This document shows positions 1 to 5,907 of a stretch of 64,000 nucleotides of DNA, in pieces. The position numbers were made by a program, and so were the translations under genes. Source of the DNA: Planomicrobium sp. YIM 101495 (lineage in GTDB: Bacteria > Bacillota > Bacilli > Bacillales_A > Planococcaceae); NCBI RefSeq assembly GCF_009707665.1, contig NZ_WLZW01000001.1:744001-808000 (forward strand), read 5' to 3'. The notes below the pieces were generated by a model. The model saw only the letters and a list, made by a program, of their open reading frames with translations, was not told where the DNA came from and made no database searches. Numbering within the stretch: position 1 is the stretch's first letter; every line of letters begins with the position of its first letter.

Positions 1-14
1 GCAAATCGCATTGC

Positions 15-698
15 TTACCAGCTGATGCCAGAAGTGTCGTTTGATTTTTGAGGAACTGGCTGATGGGCTCCATACGATCTCGCTCCTTTCGGTTTTCTGG
101 AATTCGGATTGTTCAAGATGGCCCGAACGTATTTCAGGTTACGAGCGCCATTCAGCACCGCTTCTTTCATCGCTGCTAAGACCCGATCTTCGCCAAAGCT
201 GTCTACAAGATCACCGAGCTGTTCCCCAACGAACGAGCTGAGGGTTCCGAATCCTTCTTGCTCGAAGAAACGGAAAGGATTGATAGGCGCGCGCGTTTTA
301 TCATCATCTTCTTTTGTTTCGTTTAGTTTTGTTTCGTTTAGTAATGCAGAAGTATTGTCGGAAGGACTGTCGGAACCATTGCCGGAAACACTGTCGGCTA
401 GTTTGTCGGTAACTGTTACCGACAAGTCTATTAATTGGTACAAAGCTGACTGGTTTCCCTTCCTCGATTTGTACTCAAGATAGCCTTTTAAATTCAATTC
501 ATTCCGGGCGTTGGTTACACTTTTCTCTGACAATCCAGACTTAATACGTAACACCGATACAGCCACCGAGAACTCATTTCGCCATCCAGTTTTATTGTTT
601 ACGTGCACTAGAGCGTGCCATAAGGCAATTGCGGATGTGCTCAGCGGGTTCGTTTCGAGCCGATCATAGAACGCATTAAGTAATTTGATGTAATTCAC
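15..698 (-). CDS. phage DnaD-like replication initiation protein
   Basis: A 227-residue protein with an N-terminal winged-helix-like region (about residues 1-90), an acidic low-complexity linker with a repeated LNETK (about 118-130), and a C-terminal DnaD-type domain (about 142-197, FFEQEGFG...YVRAILNN). In Bacillota phages such proteins load the helicase on the phage origin, usually with a DnaC-type ATPase encoded next; that gene would lie beyond the left edge. The GTG start at 698 is chosen because AAGGCGGTG lies 5 nt upstream. It is the last visible gene of the minus-strand lytic operon, after recT. The family is clear; the exact role is inferred from context. Confidence 0.85.
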   Translation of the reverse strand: MNYIKLLNAFYDRLETNPLSTSAIALWHALVHVNNKTGWRNEFSVAVSVLRIKSGLSEKSVTNARNELNLKGYLEYKSRKGNQSALYQLIDLSVTVTDKLADSVSGNGSDSPSDNTSALLNETKLNETKEDDDKTRAPINPFRFFEQEGFGTLSSFVGEQLGDLVDSFGEDRVLAAMKEAVLNGARNLKYVRAILNNPNSRKPKGARSYGAHQPVPQKSNDTSGISW

Positions 699-756
699 GT
701 GTTCACCGCCTTATTTAACAGAGAAGGGAGAAAAGCTGCTCCCCTCTCCGCGGGTC
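699..756 (-). other. strong hairpin between recT and the dnaD-like gene
   Basis: On the minus strand the 58-bp gap contains a stem of about 10 bp (GAGAGGGGAG pairing with CTCCCTTCTC, one G-U) with an 8-nt loop, followed by TGTTAAAT rather than a run of T. It is therefore not a standard terminator. It may slow transcription, be cut by an RNase, or stabilise the recT end of the message. The SD of the following gene lies just after it. Confidence 0.5.
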
Positions 757-1644
757 TTATTGCTGATCCATTAATTCTTTAGCAGAAGGCTTCTTGTCTT
801 TTTTCGGCTCTTCCGCTGGCACGAGTTCCGGTTCTTCTTGTCCGACCTGCGGCATCTCAATCAAATCGTAGTCCGGCGCTTCGACAAACACGTCGTTGTC
901 TTTCGGTGTGATGTCCCGGATGTTCCGTCCTGCCCCTTCGTCGTAAGCAACTTGCTGCTGGACCTCAACAGAGATTGGCAGGTACTTCCACATGTGCCGC
1001 ACAACCGTTTTCTTTGCCATTTCCTCGTAGTCAGTCGTCCACGGGGAGTAAGAGGAATTTCCGGCCTTCGAGCGGCTTCTGCGCTTATCGATGTCCGTCT
1101 TGCTCATGAATTCGAACTGATGGCCGCCATCTTTGAAGTGTGCAACGGCATAAGCGCCGATGAACTTCCCACGGTCGGCTTCCATTGTCGGGCGGTGTAC
1201 CAACTTCGCTTCCAGTCCAAGCTCGTACTCGAAATCATCGTTTTCATGTACCGCGTGCGAATAGATGGACTGGATGTGACCCGAGCGTCGTGCCAGGTCA
1301 ATCATCCCTTTATAGCCAATAATAAATTGCACCTCCGTGATGCCTTTCTTATTGTTTTTGAATGGGAGCAAGTAACATTGCCCGAGAAGTCCTGGTTCCA
1401 GTCCGAGTTGTGCAGCCTGCATGACAGCGCCGAGAAGGCTTCCCACATCCGCTTCTTTCAGTTGAGGCGTCGTGCGAATCGTAGTCATCGTGAGTCGTGT
1501 GAGGCGGTCGATGTCCATGTGTTTCGGGAGTGCTTCTGCCATTGCCGGTGCCATTTGCTTGATGTAATCGTCAATCGTCTTTGCTTTCGGAGCTCCGACT
1601 TCGTTTTTCTTGACCGTTTCTTTGAGTGATTGATTAGTTGCCAT
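757..1644 (-). CDS. recT: RecT family single-strand annealing protein
   Basis: A 295-residue RecT/Bet-type recombinase. The diagnostic segments are LGAVMQAAQLGLEPG (about residues 71-85), QCYLLPF (89-95) and EVQFIIGYKGMIDLARRSG (104-122), followed by the YSHAV/D-rich core. It anneals complementary single strands made by the partner exonuclease and so acts in phage DNA recombination or replication restart. The ATG at 1644 follows AGGAGG at good spacing, and that SD overlaps the region just after the exonuclease stop, so the two genes are translated as a pair. The length is typical of the family. Confidence 0.95.
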   Translation of the reverse strand: MATNQSLKETVKKNEVGAPKAKTIDDYIKQMAPAMAEALPKHMDIDRLTRLTMTTIRTTPQLKEADVGSLLGAVMQAAQLGLEPGLLGQCYLLPFKNNKKGITEVQFIIGYKGMIDLARRSGHIQSIYSHAVHENDDFEYELGLEAKLVHRPTMEADRGKFIGAYAVAHFKDGGHQFEFMSKTDIDKRRSRSKAGNSSYSPWTTDYEEMAKKTVVRHMWKYLPISVEVQQQVAYDEGAGRNIRDITPKDNDVFVEAPDYDLIEMPQVGQEEPELVPAEEPKKDKKPSAKELMDQQ

Positions 1645-1656
1645 TATTGTTACCTC

Positions 1657-2589
1657 CTAGTTTTCGACTTTCTTGATCCGCAATGTGCGGGAAGTCGTTG
1701 TTTTGGTGTACTGTTCTGCCAGTTCCGGTCGTTCTGCTTTCAGCCGCTTCGAGTCGATGGTCTTCCGTTCGGCCGCCTTGTAGGTGACCTGGTATTTTGG
1801 CGACACGCCCTGCGCAGCTTCTTCCAGTTCCATCTTCAGCTGATTTTCGTACTTGTCTTTCAGGATTTTGAGCTCGTCCATTTCCCCTTTGACGGCTTCG
1901 AGCGCTTTGAGCAATTGGTCTTCTTTCTCCGTCAGCATGATCGTCTCCCCGTTGTCTTCCGGATAGAGCTTCTTAAGCAATTCGCCTGCAGCCGGACTGC
2001 CATCGATTGGCGGCGGGTTGTGCGCTAGGACATTGTTTTCCCAGAAGTCCTTTTCGCGCTCGATGAGGATGTCAATCAGTTCCTCGTCCCGCTCGACCTC
2101 TTTCCAGACAAACTGATTGCCGCCGATCAAGACTGCAATGTATGCCTTCTCGTAACCCGTCACCGCCATGTAATGCTGCAGTTGGCACAGATATGCTGCC
2201 GGGACGCTCTCGCCCTCCCAGTCCGCTAAGTTGTAGGCGGATGTGGTTTTGCATTCGAGCAGCGCCTTTTCGCCGACGACCACGCGGTCTAAGTTTGCGA
2301 TCATGAATTCGTGCTCCGGGTGGATCAGCATCTGATTGCGCCGGCGTACTTTCTTGCCGCTCCGCTTTTCAAACTCCGAAGCGACTAGGTCTTCGAGTAA
2401 ATTTCCGAAGTAAACATATTCGTTATCCACTTCTTCGTAATACTCACCGACCTTCTCAAGATAAAGCTGAAAGGGAGACTTCCACTTGTTCACACCAAGC
2501 AGGACAGCCGCTTCGCTTCCCCCAATCCCTCGAGAGCGAAGGGCGAGCCATTCTTCCCGGCTCATATCTTTCGTATTGATCGTGACCAT
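1657..2589 (-). CDS. YqaJ-like phage exonuclease
   Basis: A 310-residue protein of the YqaJ/lambda-exonuclease (PD-(D/E)XK) family. The N-terminus has the hallmark REEWLALRSRGIGGSEAA (about residues 11-28). Catalytic residues visible are E66 in FGNLLEDLVA, D101 in ANLDRVV, and E112/K114 in LECK. It would resect double-stranded ends to feed the RecT protein encoded 12 nt downstream. The ATG at 2589 is preceded by AGGAGGGG. The last third is charged and probably helical. The exonuclease-RecT pairing is a standard phage recombination module. Confidence 0.93.
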   Translation of the reverse strand: MVTINTKDMSREEWLALRSRGIGGSEAAVLLGVNKWKSPFQLYLEKVGEYYEEVDNEYVYFGNLLEDLVASEFEKRSGKKVRRRNQMLIHPEHEFMIANLDRVVVGEKALLECKTTSAYNLADWEGESVPAAYLCQLQHYMAVTGYEKAYIAVLIGGNQFVWKEVERDEELIDILIEREKDFWENNVLAHNPPPIDGSPAAGELLKKLYPEDNGETIMLTEKEDQLLKALEAVKGEMDELKILKDKYENQLKMELEEAAQGVSPKYQVTYKAAERKTIDSKRLKAERPELAEQYTKTTTSRTLRIKKVEN

Positions 2590-2602
2590 AAAACCCCTCC
2601 TA

Positions 2603-2631
2603 TTGAATTTTTGAGGGTTCCGACATATAAT
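2603..2631 (+). promoter_or_regulatory. plus-strand sigma-A-like promoter facing against the lytic operon
   Basis: TTGAAT at 2603-2608, a 17-nt spacer and a perfect TATAAT at 2626-2631, on the strand opposite to the flanking genes. Predicted start is near 2637. A terminator follows only about 25 nt later, so the unit can make an RNA of roughly 50 nt. A 6-bp inverted repeat (GGGTTC 2614-2619, GAACCC 2653-2658) spans the -10 and the start region. Confidence 0.6.
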
Positions 2632-2636
2632 GGAGA

Positions 2637-2687
2637 AAGAATATGTTTGTCAGAACCCGAAGTCGCTGTTGCTGCAGCGGCTTTTTT
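2637..2687 (+). ncRNA. candidate ~50-nt prophage RNA, unit A
   Basis: The predicted transcript runs from the promoter at 2603-2631 to an intrinsic terminator: AGTCGCTG (2661-2668), 6-nt loop, CAGCGGCT (2675-2682), then six T. The stem is 8 bp with one G-T pair. It lies within the gap between the minus-strand 72-residue gene and the exonuclease gene. No convincing ORF is present. It may be an antisense or regulatory RNA, or a device that blocks the minus-strand polymerase. Evidence is sequence signals only. Confidence 0.45.
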
Positions 2688-2905
2688 CATTCCCGAAATT
2701 CCGGAAAGCTGTACATGTACTTATAACGGCTCCATTCACCGTATGGCATGCCGTCCGGCCACTCATTGGCTTCCACCGCCTCGCGCATTTCTTCTTCGAA
2801 GCAGTCGTCGCATTTGTCCGGAAAGCCAGCTGGATCGGCAGCGAGGAAATCACCGCATGTTTCACAGAAGATTCCTTCCAGGACCATTTCAGCATGTTCG
2901 TCCAT
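2687..2905 (-). CDS. small phage protein with two CxxC pairs
   Basis: A 72-residue acidic protein. Two cysteine pairs, FCETC and KCDDC, lie about 17 residues apart and resemble a zinc ribbon; the C-terminal half is tyrosine and phenylalanine rich. I do not recognise the family. The ATG at 2905 is preferred over the GTG at 2914 because GAGAGGTG ends 6 nt before the ATG and would overlap the GTG. It sits between a hypothetical gene and the exonuclease in the lytic operon. Metal binding is inferred from the cysteines only. Confidence 0.75.
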   Translation of the reverse strand: MDEHAEMVLEGIFCETCGDFLAADPAGFPDKCDDCFEEEMREAVEANEWPDGMPYGEWSRYKYMYSFPEFRE

Positions 2906-2917
2906 TGTGTTCACCTC

Positions 2918-3157
2918 TCACCATTCAATTCGCAATCCACTTTCTTCAAAAGTTACTGTGAAACCGTGCATTCTGAAAAGTGTTGCAGCCATTAACCCGT
3001 GTCTCGTGCTGCCATCTCCCACATCGTCGTATGCAATCAGGATGTACTCTAATCCCTGATTGGCAGTCGTAAACATCTTGCCACGCATCTCAGCCATTTC
3101 TGCACCCTTATCGAACGCTTCTAAATCATATGCAGATTGTCCTTGCCCGTATTCCAT
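2918..3157 (-). CDS. hypothetical phage protein, 79 aa
   Basis: A 79-residue protein starting MEYGQGQSAYDLEAFDKG, with a central GLEYILIAYDDVGDGSTRHG segment and no membrane span. I do not recognise it. The ATG at 3157 is preceded by GGCAGGTGA, and the stop lies 12 nt before the start of the next gene, so it belongs to the same early operon. The compact spacing and good SD argue that it is a true gene rather than a chance frame. Confidence 0.7.
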   Translation of the reverse strand: MEYGQGQSAYDLEAFDKGAEMAEMRGKMFTTANQGLEYILIAYDDVGDGSTRHGLMAATLFRMHGFTVTFEESGLRIEW

Positions 3158-3249
3158 TTCTTCACCTGCCTTCCTGATGGTTGAATCCCATCAAGAAACT
3201 CAGGGGGGAGGAATTACCGGCCAACCAAACCGTCACTATCCTGAGCTTC

Positions 3250-3277
3250 TTGACAGGAGCCAAAGCTCCCGTATAAT
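3250..3277 (+). promoter_or_regulatory. perfect-consensus plus-strand promoter with a palindrome in its spacer
   Basis: TTGACA at 3250-3255, 16-nt spacer, TATAAT at 3272-3277. The spacer contains GGAGC-CAAA-GCTCC (3256-3269), a perfect 5-bp dyad placed where a repressor would block polymerase. It faces away from the lytic operon around it. The predicted start is near 3284. Confidence 0.7.
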
Positions 3278-3283
3278 ACGAAG

Positions 3284-3336
3284 TAACATTCTTTTTTTGT
3301 TTTCGGCCGACTGACTGGACCTCAGTCGGTTTTTTT
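3284..3336 (+). ncRNA. candidate ~50-nt prophage RNA, unit B
   Basis: Between the consensus promoter at 3250-3277 and a textbook terminator: CCGACTGA (3307-3314), 7-nt loop, TCAGTCGG (3322-3329), seven T (3330-3336). The 5' part is U-rich. It overlaps the 3' end of the minus-strand 40-residue gene, so the RNA would be antisense to that stop region. It has the same layout and strand as the unit at 2603-2687 but no obvious sequence identity with it. Confidence 0.55.
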
Positions 3337-3444
3337 GTTGTCATTTTTCAAGACGCTCCCCACTTGCATGCCGAGCAGGAAGATGATCAGTGCCGAAAAG
3401 AAAATCAATCCGTAGATGTGTAGTGGCTCGCCATATTCGATCAT
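3322..3444 (-). CDS. 40-aa single-span membrane protein
   Basis: Found by reading the frame directly. A short polar start (MIEYGEPLHIYG) is followed by one hydrophobic helix (about residues 10-31, with FFSALIIFLLG) and a basic tail (LKNDNKKTD), so the tail is probably cytoplasmic. Its ATG overlaps the stop of the upstream HTH gene as ATGA (3441-3444), and AAGGGATGG serves as SD, which indicates translational coupling. The position suggests a phage early membrane peptide; function is unknown. Confidence 0.7.
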   Translation of the reverse strand: MIEYGEPLHIYGLIFFSALIIFLLGMQVGSVLKNDNKKTD

Positions 3445-3971
3445 TCAATCCATCCCTTCACTTTCCAAGTTGGCAAGAGCGCTTTAATACGATCCATGAT
3501 AGAAATTTTGTATTCTTTTTGAAGCTGTTTCAGCAAGTTGTCGATATGGATGCGTGCTTCGATCAATTCATCCATCATACTTCGGACGCCTAGCCGTTCA
3601 TTTTCATCAATCATGCTAGGCGGTTTCGCCAGACAAACGTTCTGAATCCGTTCGAGTGCTTCTTCGATCTCTTTCTTTGCGTATGCTTCCAATGTCATCC
3701 GGTGCTGTTCAACAAAACGCCCTCGCAGGACTGGTGACGTGAACTTGCTTGAGAACTCATACAGAATGTCCATCGTGTATTCCGGATTGTCGTACAAAGC
3801 AATAGACTCTTGTGCAATGTCGGCTTGCATTGTGCGTCGCTCATTCTTTATGTGACTAATCAATTGCGGAGAAACATTGAAGTCGATGGCCAACTGCTCC
3901 CCCGTCGCTTCTTCTGTTTCCATCAGCCGGTTGATTGCTTTTCCGACCATGGCTGATTTTTTGATATTCAT
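3441..3971 (-). CDS. phage protein with N-terminal HTH
   Basis: A 176-residue protein. Residues about 10-45 (AINRLMETEEATGEQLAIDFNV...LISHIKNERR) form a Cro/CI-type helix-turn-helix. The remainder is helical and charged (about 90-160) with a short basic C-terminal end. The ATG at 3971 follows AAGGAGGAC. It lies between the DUF771 gene and the 40-residue membrane gene and overlaps the latter by 4 nt. It is probably an early regulator or replication accessory; I cannot name an ortholog. Confidence 0.8.
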   Translation of the reverse strand: MNIKKSAMVGKAINRLMETEEATGEQLAIDFNVSPQLISHIKNERRTMQADIAQESIALYDNPEYTMDILYEFSSKFTSPVLRGRFVEQHRMTLEAYAKKEIEEALERIQNVCLAKPPSMIDENERLGVRSMMDELIEARIHIDNLLKQLQKEYKISIMDRIKALLPTWKVKGWIE

Positions 3972-4062
3972 TATTTGTCCTCCTTTTTGTATTGGGAATG
4001 TGATTTTTATATACAGAGAAATTTCGTAGAATGGAGTTAAGTAAGAGAGACAAGACCTCGCC

Positions 4063-4341
4063 TTATCCCTCCGCTTGCTCCCTCAACCACGTCAGCAGAA
4101 ATTCTTCTGTCTCTCTTGCTGGCATCAGCCACTTCTGGCCAATCTTAAATTTCGGGAAATCTGGGTGGTAGAACAATCGATCCAGAATGAACGAACGGCT
4201 CATGCAGGTCTGCCGTTCTAGCTCGTTCATATCCCAGAAAGTGTGCCGGTGTTCCAATTGCTTTAACCGACTCTGTAACTCCTCCCGGATCATCGCCTCG
4301 ATCTGATCGTTATTGATTTGCAACTGCAGTAATTGACCCAC
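4063..4341 (-). CDS. DUF771 family phage protein
   Basis: A 92-residue protein with the DUF771 pattern: an N-terminal helix (IEAMIREELQSRLKQLEH), then FWDMNELERQTCMS with a predicted helix-turn-helix, HPDFPKFKIGQKWLMPARETEEFLLTWLREQ. The family is common just behind the switch region of Bacillota prophages and resembles excisionase-type DNA-binding proteins. The GTG at 4341 is used because the SD (AAGAAGGGAGG) covers the end of the 24-residue ORF immediately upstream. Confidence 0.85.
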   Translation of the reverse strand: MGQLLQLQINNDQIEAMIREELQSRLKQLEHRHTFWDMNELERQTCMSRSFILDRLFYHPDFPKFKIGQKWLMPARETEEFLLTWLREQAEG

Positions 4342-4416
4342 TTAATTTCCTCCCTTCTTGATGACTCCGCTGGACAATGCGAGTAAGGCTTGGAGTTTTG
4401 CGGTTTTGCGTTTCAT
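4342..4416 (-). CDS. 24-aa leader peptide or small protein
   Basis: A very short basic ORF (MKRKTAKLQALLALSSG...) with its own SD GGGAGGG 5 nt before ATG. Its last codons (KKGGN) form the SD of the DUF771 gene and its TAA is directly followed by that gene's GTG, so it may serve mainly to couple translation. It is the minus-strand member of a divergent module whose plus-strand partner starts at 4491. Confidence 0.5.
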   Translation of the reverse strand: MKRKTAKLQALLALSSGVIKKGGN

Positions 4417-4490
4417 TGAATCCCTCCCTACCAAACTGCTGATCGTTATTTCTCTCTTCTGTTAAACTATTTACAGAAGGAGGTGTAAAA
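4417..4490. repeat. divergent leader repeat, copy 1
   Basis: A 74-bp divergent intergenic region closely similar over nearly its whole length to 4823-4897. The most conserved part is TTTCTCTCTTCTGTTAAACT followed, after a variable 3-4 nt, by ACAGAAGGAGGTG. It contains a 7-bp inverted repeat (CTTCTGT 4456-4462, ACAGAAG 4473-4479) with a 10-nt loop; the right arm runs straight into the SD. TGTTAAACT could be an extended -10 (TGnTAAACT) for the plus-strand gene. Confidence 0.75.
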
Positions 4491-4700
4491 ATGGAATACA
4501 ATAACATTGTTCGAGTTGTTGCTACATCCAATGAAAAAGAAGCGAATCGGATGCTTGAAGCCGGATGGGTATTGTTATCTTCTGGCTTCTGTAGAGGCGA
4601 AGTTCCCGGATACGACTACCACTCATATTCTTTAGGTCTACCAAAAGACGTTGCAGCGTCTATAGGCGACGATGAAGATGAAGATGATTACGGATTCTAA
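4491..4700 (+). CDS. small GW-motif protein embedded in the lytic operon
   Basis: A 69-residue acidic protein with the pattern VVATSNEKEANRMLEAGWVLLSSG...YSLGL and a run of Asp/Glu near the C-terminus. Short proteins with NxxLxxGWxLL...YxLG are widespread in Bacillota and their phages, without known function. GGAGGTG lies 5-7 nt before ATG, directly after a hairpin. It is transcribed against its neighbours, which suggests independent control, perhaps in the lysogen. Its stop overlaps that of a homologous 41-residue gene on the other strand. Confidence 0.8.
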   Translation: MEYNNIVRVVATSNEKEANRMLEAGWVLLSSGFCRGEVPGYDYHSYSLGLPKDVAASIGDDEDEDDYGF

Positions 4701-4822
4701 AGCTTCGTAAGGATGTAAATGAAACCTCTTCCAGTGGGTGTGGAGCTCCTAACGTCTGTCAGCTTCCACCCGCTCTTCAGTAAAAGATTTGTTTGATCTT
4801 CGCTTGCGCAGTGAACTCTCAT
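4697..4822 (-). CDS. 41-aa paralog of the GW-motif protein, opposite strand
   Basis: Read directly from the minus strand. The sequence VHCASEDQTNLLLKSGWKLTD...GFIYILTKL aligns with the plus-strand 69-residue protein (VVATSNEKEANRMLEAGWVLLSS...YSLGL). AAAGGAGGGG precedes the ATG. The two genes converge and their stop codons (TAA at 4698-4700 plus, TAG at 4697-4699 minus) overlap. It lacks the acidic tail of its relative. Function unknown. Confidence 0.7.
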   Translation of the reverse strand: MRVHCASEDQTNLLLKSGWKLTDVRSSTPTGRGFIYILTKL

Positions 4823-4897
4823 TTAATCCCCTCCTTTCTTAAACCGCTGATTAGTTTCTCTCTTCTGTTAAACTGACTACAGAAGGAGGTGATCATA
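4823..4897. repeat. divergent leader repeat, copy 2
   Basis: Second copy of the 4417-4490 element, separating the 41-residue minus-strand gene from the 125-residue plus-strand gene. The inverted repeat is CTTCTGT (4862-4868) and ACAGAAG (4879-4885) with the loop TAAACTGACT; the loop starts TAAACT in both copies and only its last four bases differ. The right arm again abuts GGAGGTG. The minus-strand side carries the SD of the 41-residue gene. Confidence 0.75.
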
Positions 4898-5275
4898 TTG
4901 ACTGAACTTAAAGGTGAAACTAAACCCGAATTAGTCTCGACAATTACCGGGAATTGGTACAAATTCGAACGCTCTCCACAAGTAGATTTATTGCTGGATT
5001 TGCCGAACAAAATGATTCTTGGGGTGTCCACATCCATTTCAAGTATTGAGTGTTATATCCCGGGATCCGATGATGTTTACTACTACGCCGGAGACTTGAA
5101 CTTCAAGCAGACTGAGACTTCGTATTCAGTCGACTTTCACGGGCGCTCGATTGAATCGTTGAGTTTTAATAACGAAAAAATTCAAGTGCCTTCGGGCAGT
5201 GATGCTTTAAGTGATGTGCGAATCGGACTGGATGTAGAAAAATCAATAAATTGGTTTAAAAACAGCAAGTTTTAA
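4898..5275 (+). CDS. hypothetical protein, 125 aa, candidate moron
   Basis: A 125-residue soluble protein (MTELKGETKPELVSTITG...), rich in beta-type segments and with aromatic pairs (YYYAG). I do not recognise a family. The TTG at 4898 is chosen over GTG at 4889 because AAGGAGGTG ends 6 nt before it and would itself be the GTG. It shares its leader with the 69-residue gene at 4491, and both point against the lytic operon. Shared control of two unrelated proteins inside a lytic operon is the usual setting of moron genes. Confidence 0.75.
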   Translation: MTELKGETKPELVSTITGNWYKFERSPQVDLLLDLPNKMILGVSTSISSIECYIPGSDDVYYYAGDLNFKQTETSYSVDFHGRSIESLSFNNEKIQVPSGSDALSDVRIGLDVEKSINWFKNSKF

Positions 5276-5302
5276 ATTCTCAGTTCCGAAGCTCCGTTAT
5301 CG

Positions 5303-5470
5303 CTAGTAGCGGGCTTCGGGATTCATTACCTTCTCCAGCGCCTTCTTCATTTCAAGAAGCATTCTTTCGTGTTCGAAATCTCCTGCAGTTTGTTCATGCT
5401 TCAGTTTTCGGTTCTCTCTTTCGAGTTCTTCGATTCTCGCTGCCATGCGTGATATTATGCCCTGATTCAC
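5303..5470 (-). CDS. 55-aa coiled-coil protein
   Basis: Read directly from the minus strand. The product is almost wholly helical, with a heptad-like run from about residue 8 to 48 (RMAARIEELERENRKLK and LLEMKKALEKV). A GTG start at 5470 follows GGAAGGAGG after a G-rich stretch. It lies 17 nt downstream of the Cro-like gene, whose TAA overlaps the SD region. A dyad (CCGAAGC and GCTTCGG around 5286-5319) covers its 3' end and may end the convergent transcripts weakly. Function unknown. Confidence 0.65.
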   Translation of the reverse strand: MNQGIISRMAARIEELERENRKLKHEQTAGDFEHERMLLEMKKALEKVMNPEARY

Positions 5471-5487
5471 CTACCCCCCCTCCTTCC

Positions 5488-5748
5488 TTAGACTGCTGAC
5501 TTCTTTTTCTCTTTAGTTACCTTTTCGGTAATTATTTCTTCAAAAAAAAGCTTCTTGATTGGTGTCTTGAGGACATAAGCAATTTTTGCAATGTCTTCAG
5601 CGCTCATTTTTCTGATCCCTTTCTCTTTGTAGTAGTACGCTTGATAGCCTTCGTAACCTAAGAGCTTAGACATTTCCTCGATAGATAGACCTCTTTCGAT
5701 GCGGAGTTCTTTGATGAGCTCAAGATTAACGACCTCTTTTCCAGTCAT
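5488..5748 (-). CDS. Cro-like HTH repressor of the lytic promoter
   Basis: An 86-residue XRE-family protein. The helix-turn-helix is at about residues 9-62 (LIKELRIERGLSIEEMSKLLGYEGYQAYYYKEKGIRKMSAEDIAKIAYVL), with a lysine-rich C-terminal tail. It starts at ATG 5748 with GGAAGGGGTG 6 nt upstream; the upstream ATG at 5766 has no SD. It is the first gene of the leftward operon and diverges from the CI-like repressor. One operator copy (5517-5531) lies within its 3' end. Confidence 0.85.
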   Translation of the reverse strand: MTGKEVVNLELIKELRIERGLSIEEMSKLLGYEGYQAYYYKEKGIRKMSAEDIAKIAYVLKTPIKKLFFEEIITEKVTKEKKKSAV

Positions 5749-5866
5749 TCTTAACACCCCTTCCACTTACCTTTTCGGTAACTTAACTTAATCATAAATT
5801 ACCTTTTCGGTAATGTCAACTATTTTATTACCTTTTCGGTAATTTTATTTATTACCGCATTGGTAA
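5517..5866. promoter_or_regulatory. five-copy operator array of the lysis-lysogeny switch
   Basis: TTACC-N5-GGTAA occurs at 5517-5531, 5767-5781, 5799-5813, 5828-5842 and 5852-5866. The first four share the core TTTTC; the last has GCATT. Four are clustered between the divergent cro-like and CI-like genes at 24-32 bp spacing, about two to three helical turns, and one is inside the cro-like gene. This matches cooperative binding of the CI-like and Cro-like proteins. Confidence 0.9.
5791..5819 (-). promoter_or_regulatory. leftward lytic promoter with operator between -35 and -10
   Basis: On the minus strand TTGACA (5814-5819), a 17-nt spacer and TATGAT (5791-5796). The operator at 5799-5813 fills the spacer, so repressor binding and polymerase binding exclude each other. 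It drives the Cro-like gene and the early operon. Confidence 0.9.
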
Positions 5867-5907
5867 ATGATAAGATAATAATAAATTATAGTTTTAGGAG
5901 GATTAGA

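Noticed and set aside
2611..2961. 116-residue plus-strand frame over the small cysteine gene
   Set aside because: It is the complement of the minus-strand coding region, has no SD and crosses a terminator.
3162..3344. 60-residue minus-strand frame between the 40- and 79-residue genes
   Set aside because: Its start lies inside the 40-residue gene with a poor SD spacing, and the same stretch holds a consensus plus-strand promoter and terminator. A real overlapping gene is possible but less likely.
4819..5037. 72-residue minus-strand frame opposite the 125-residue gene
   Set aside because: It runs through the leader repeat and antisense to a gene with a strong SD; no start signal.
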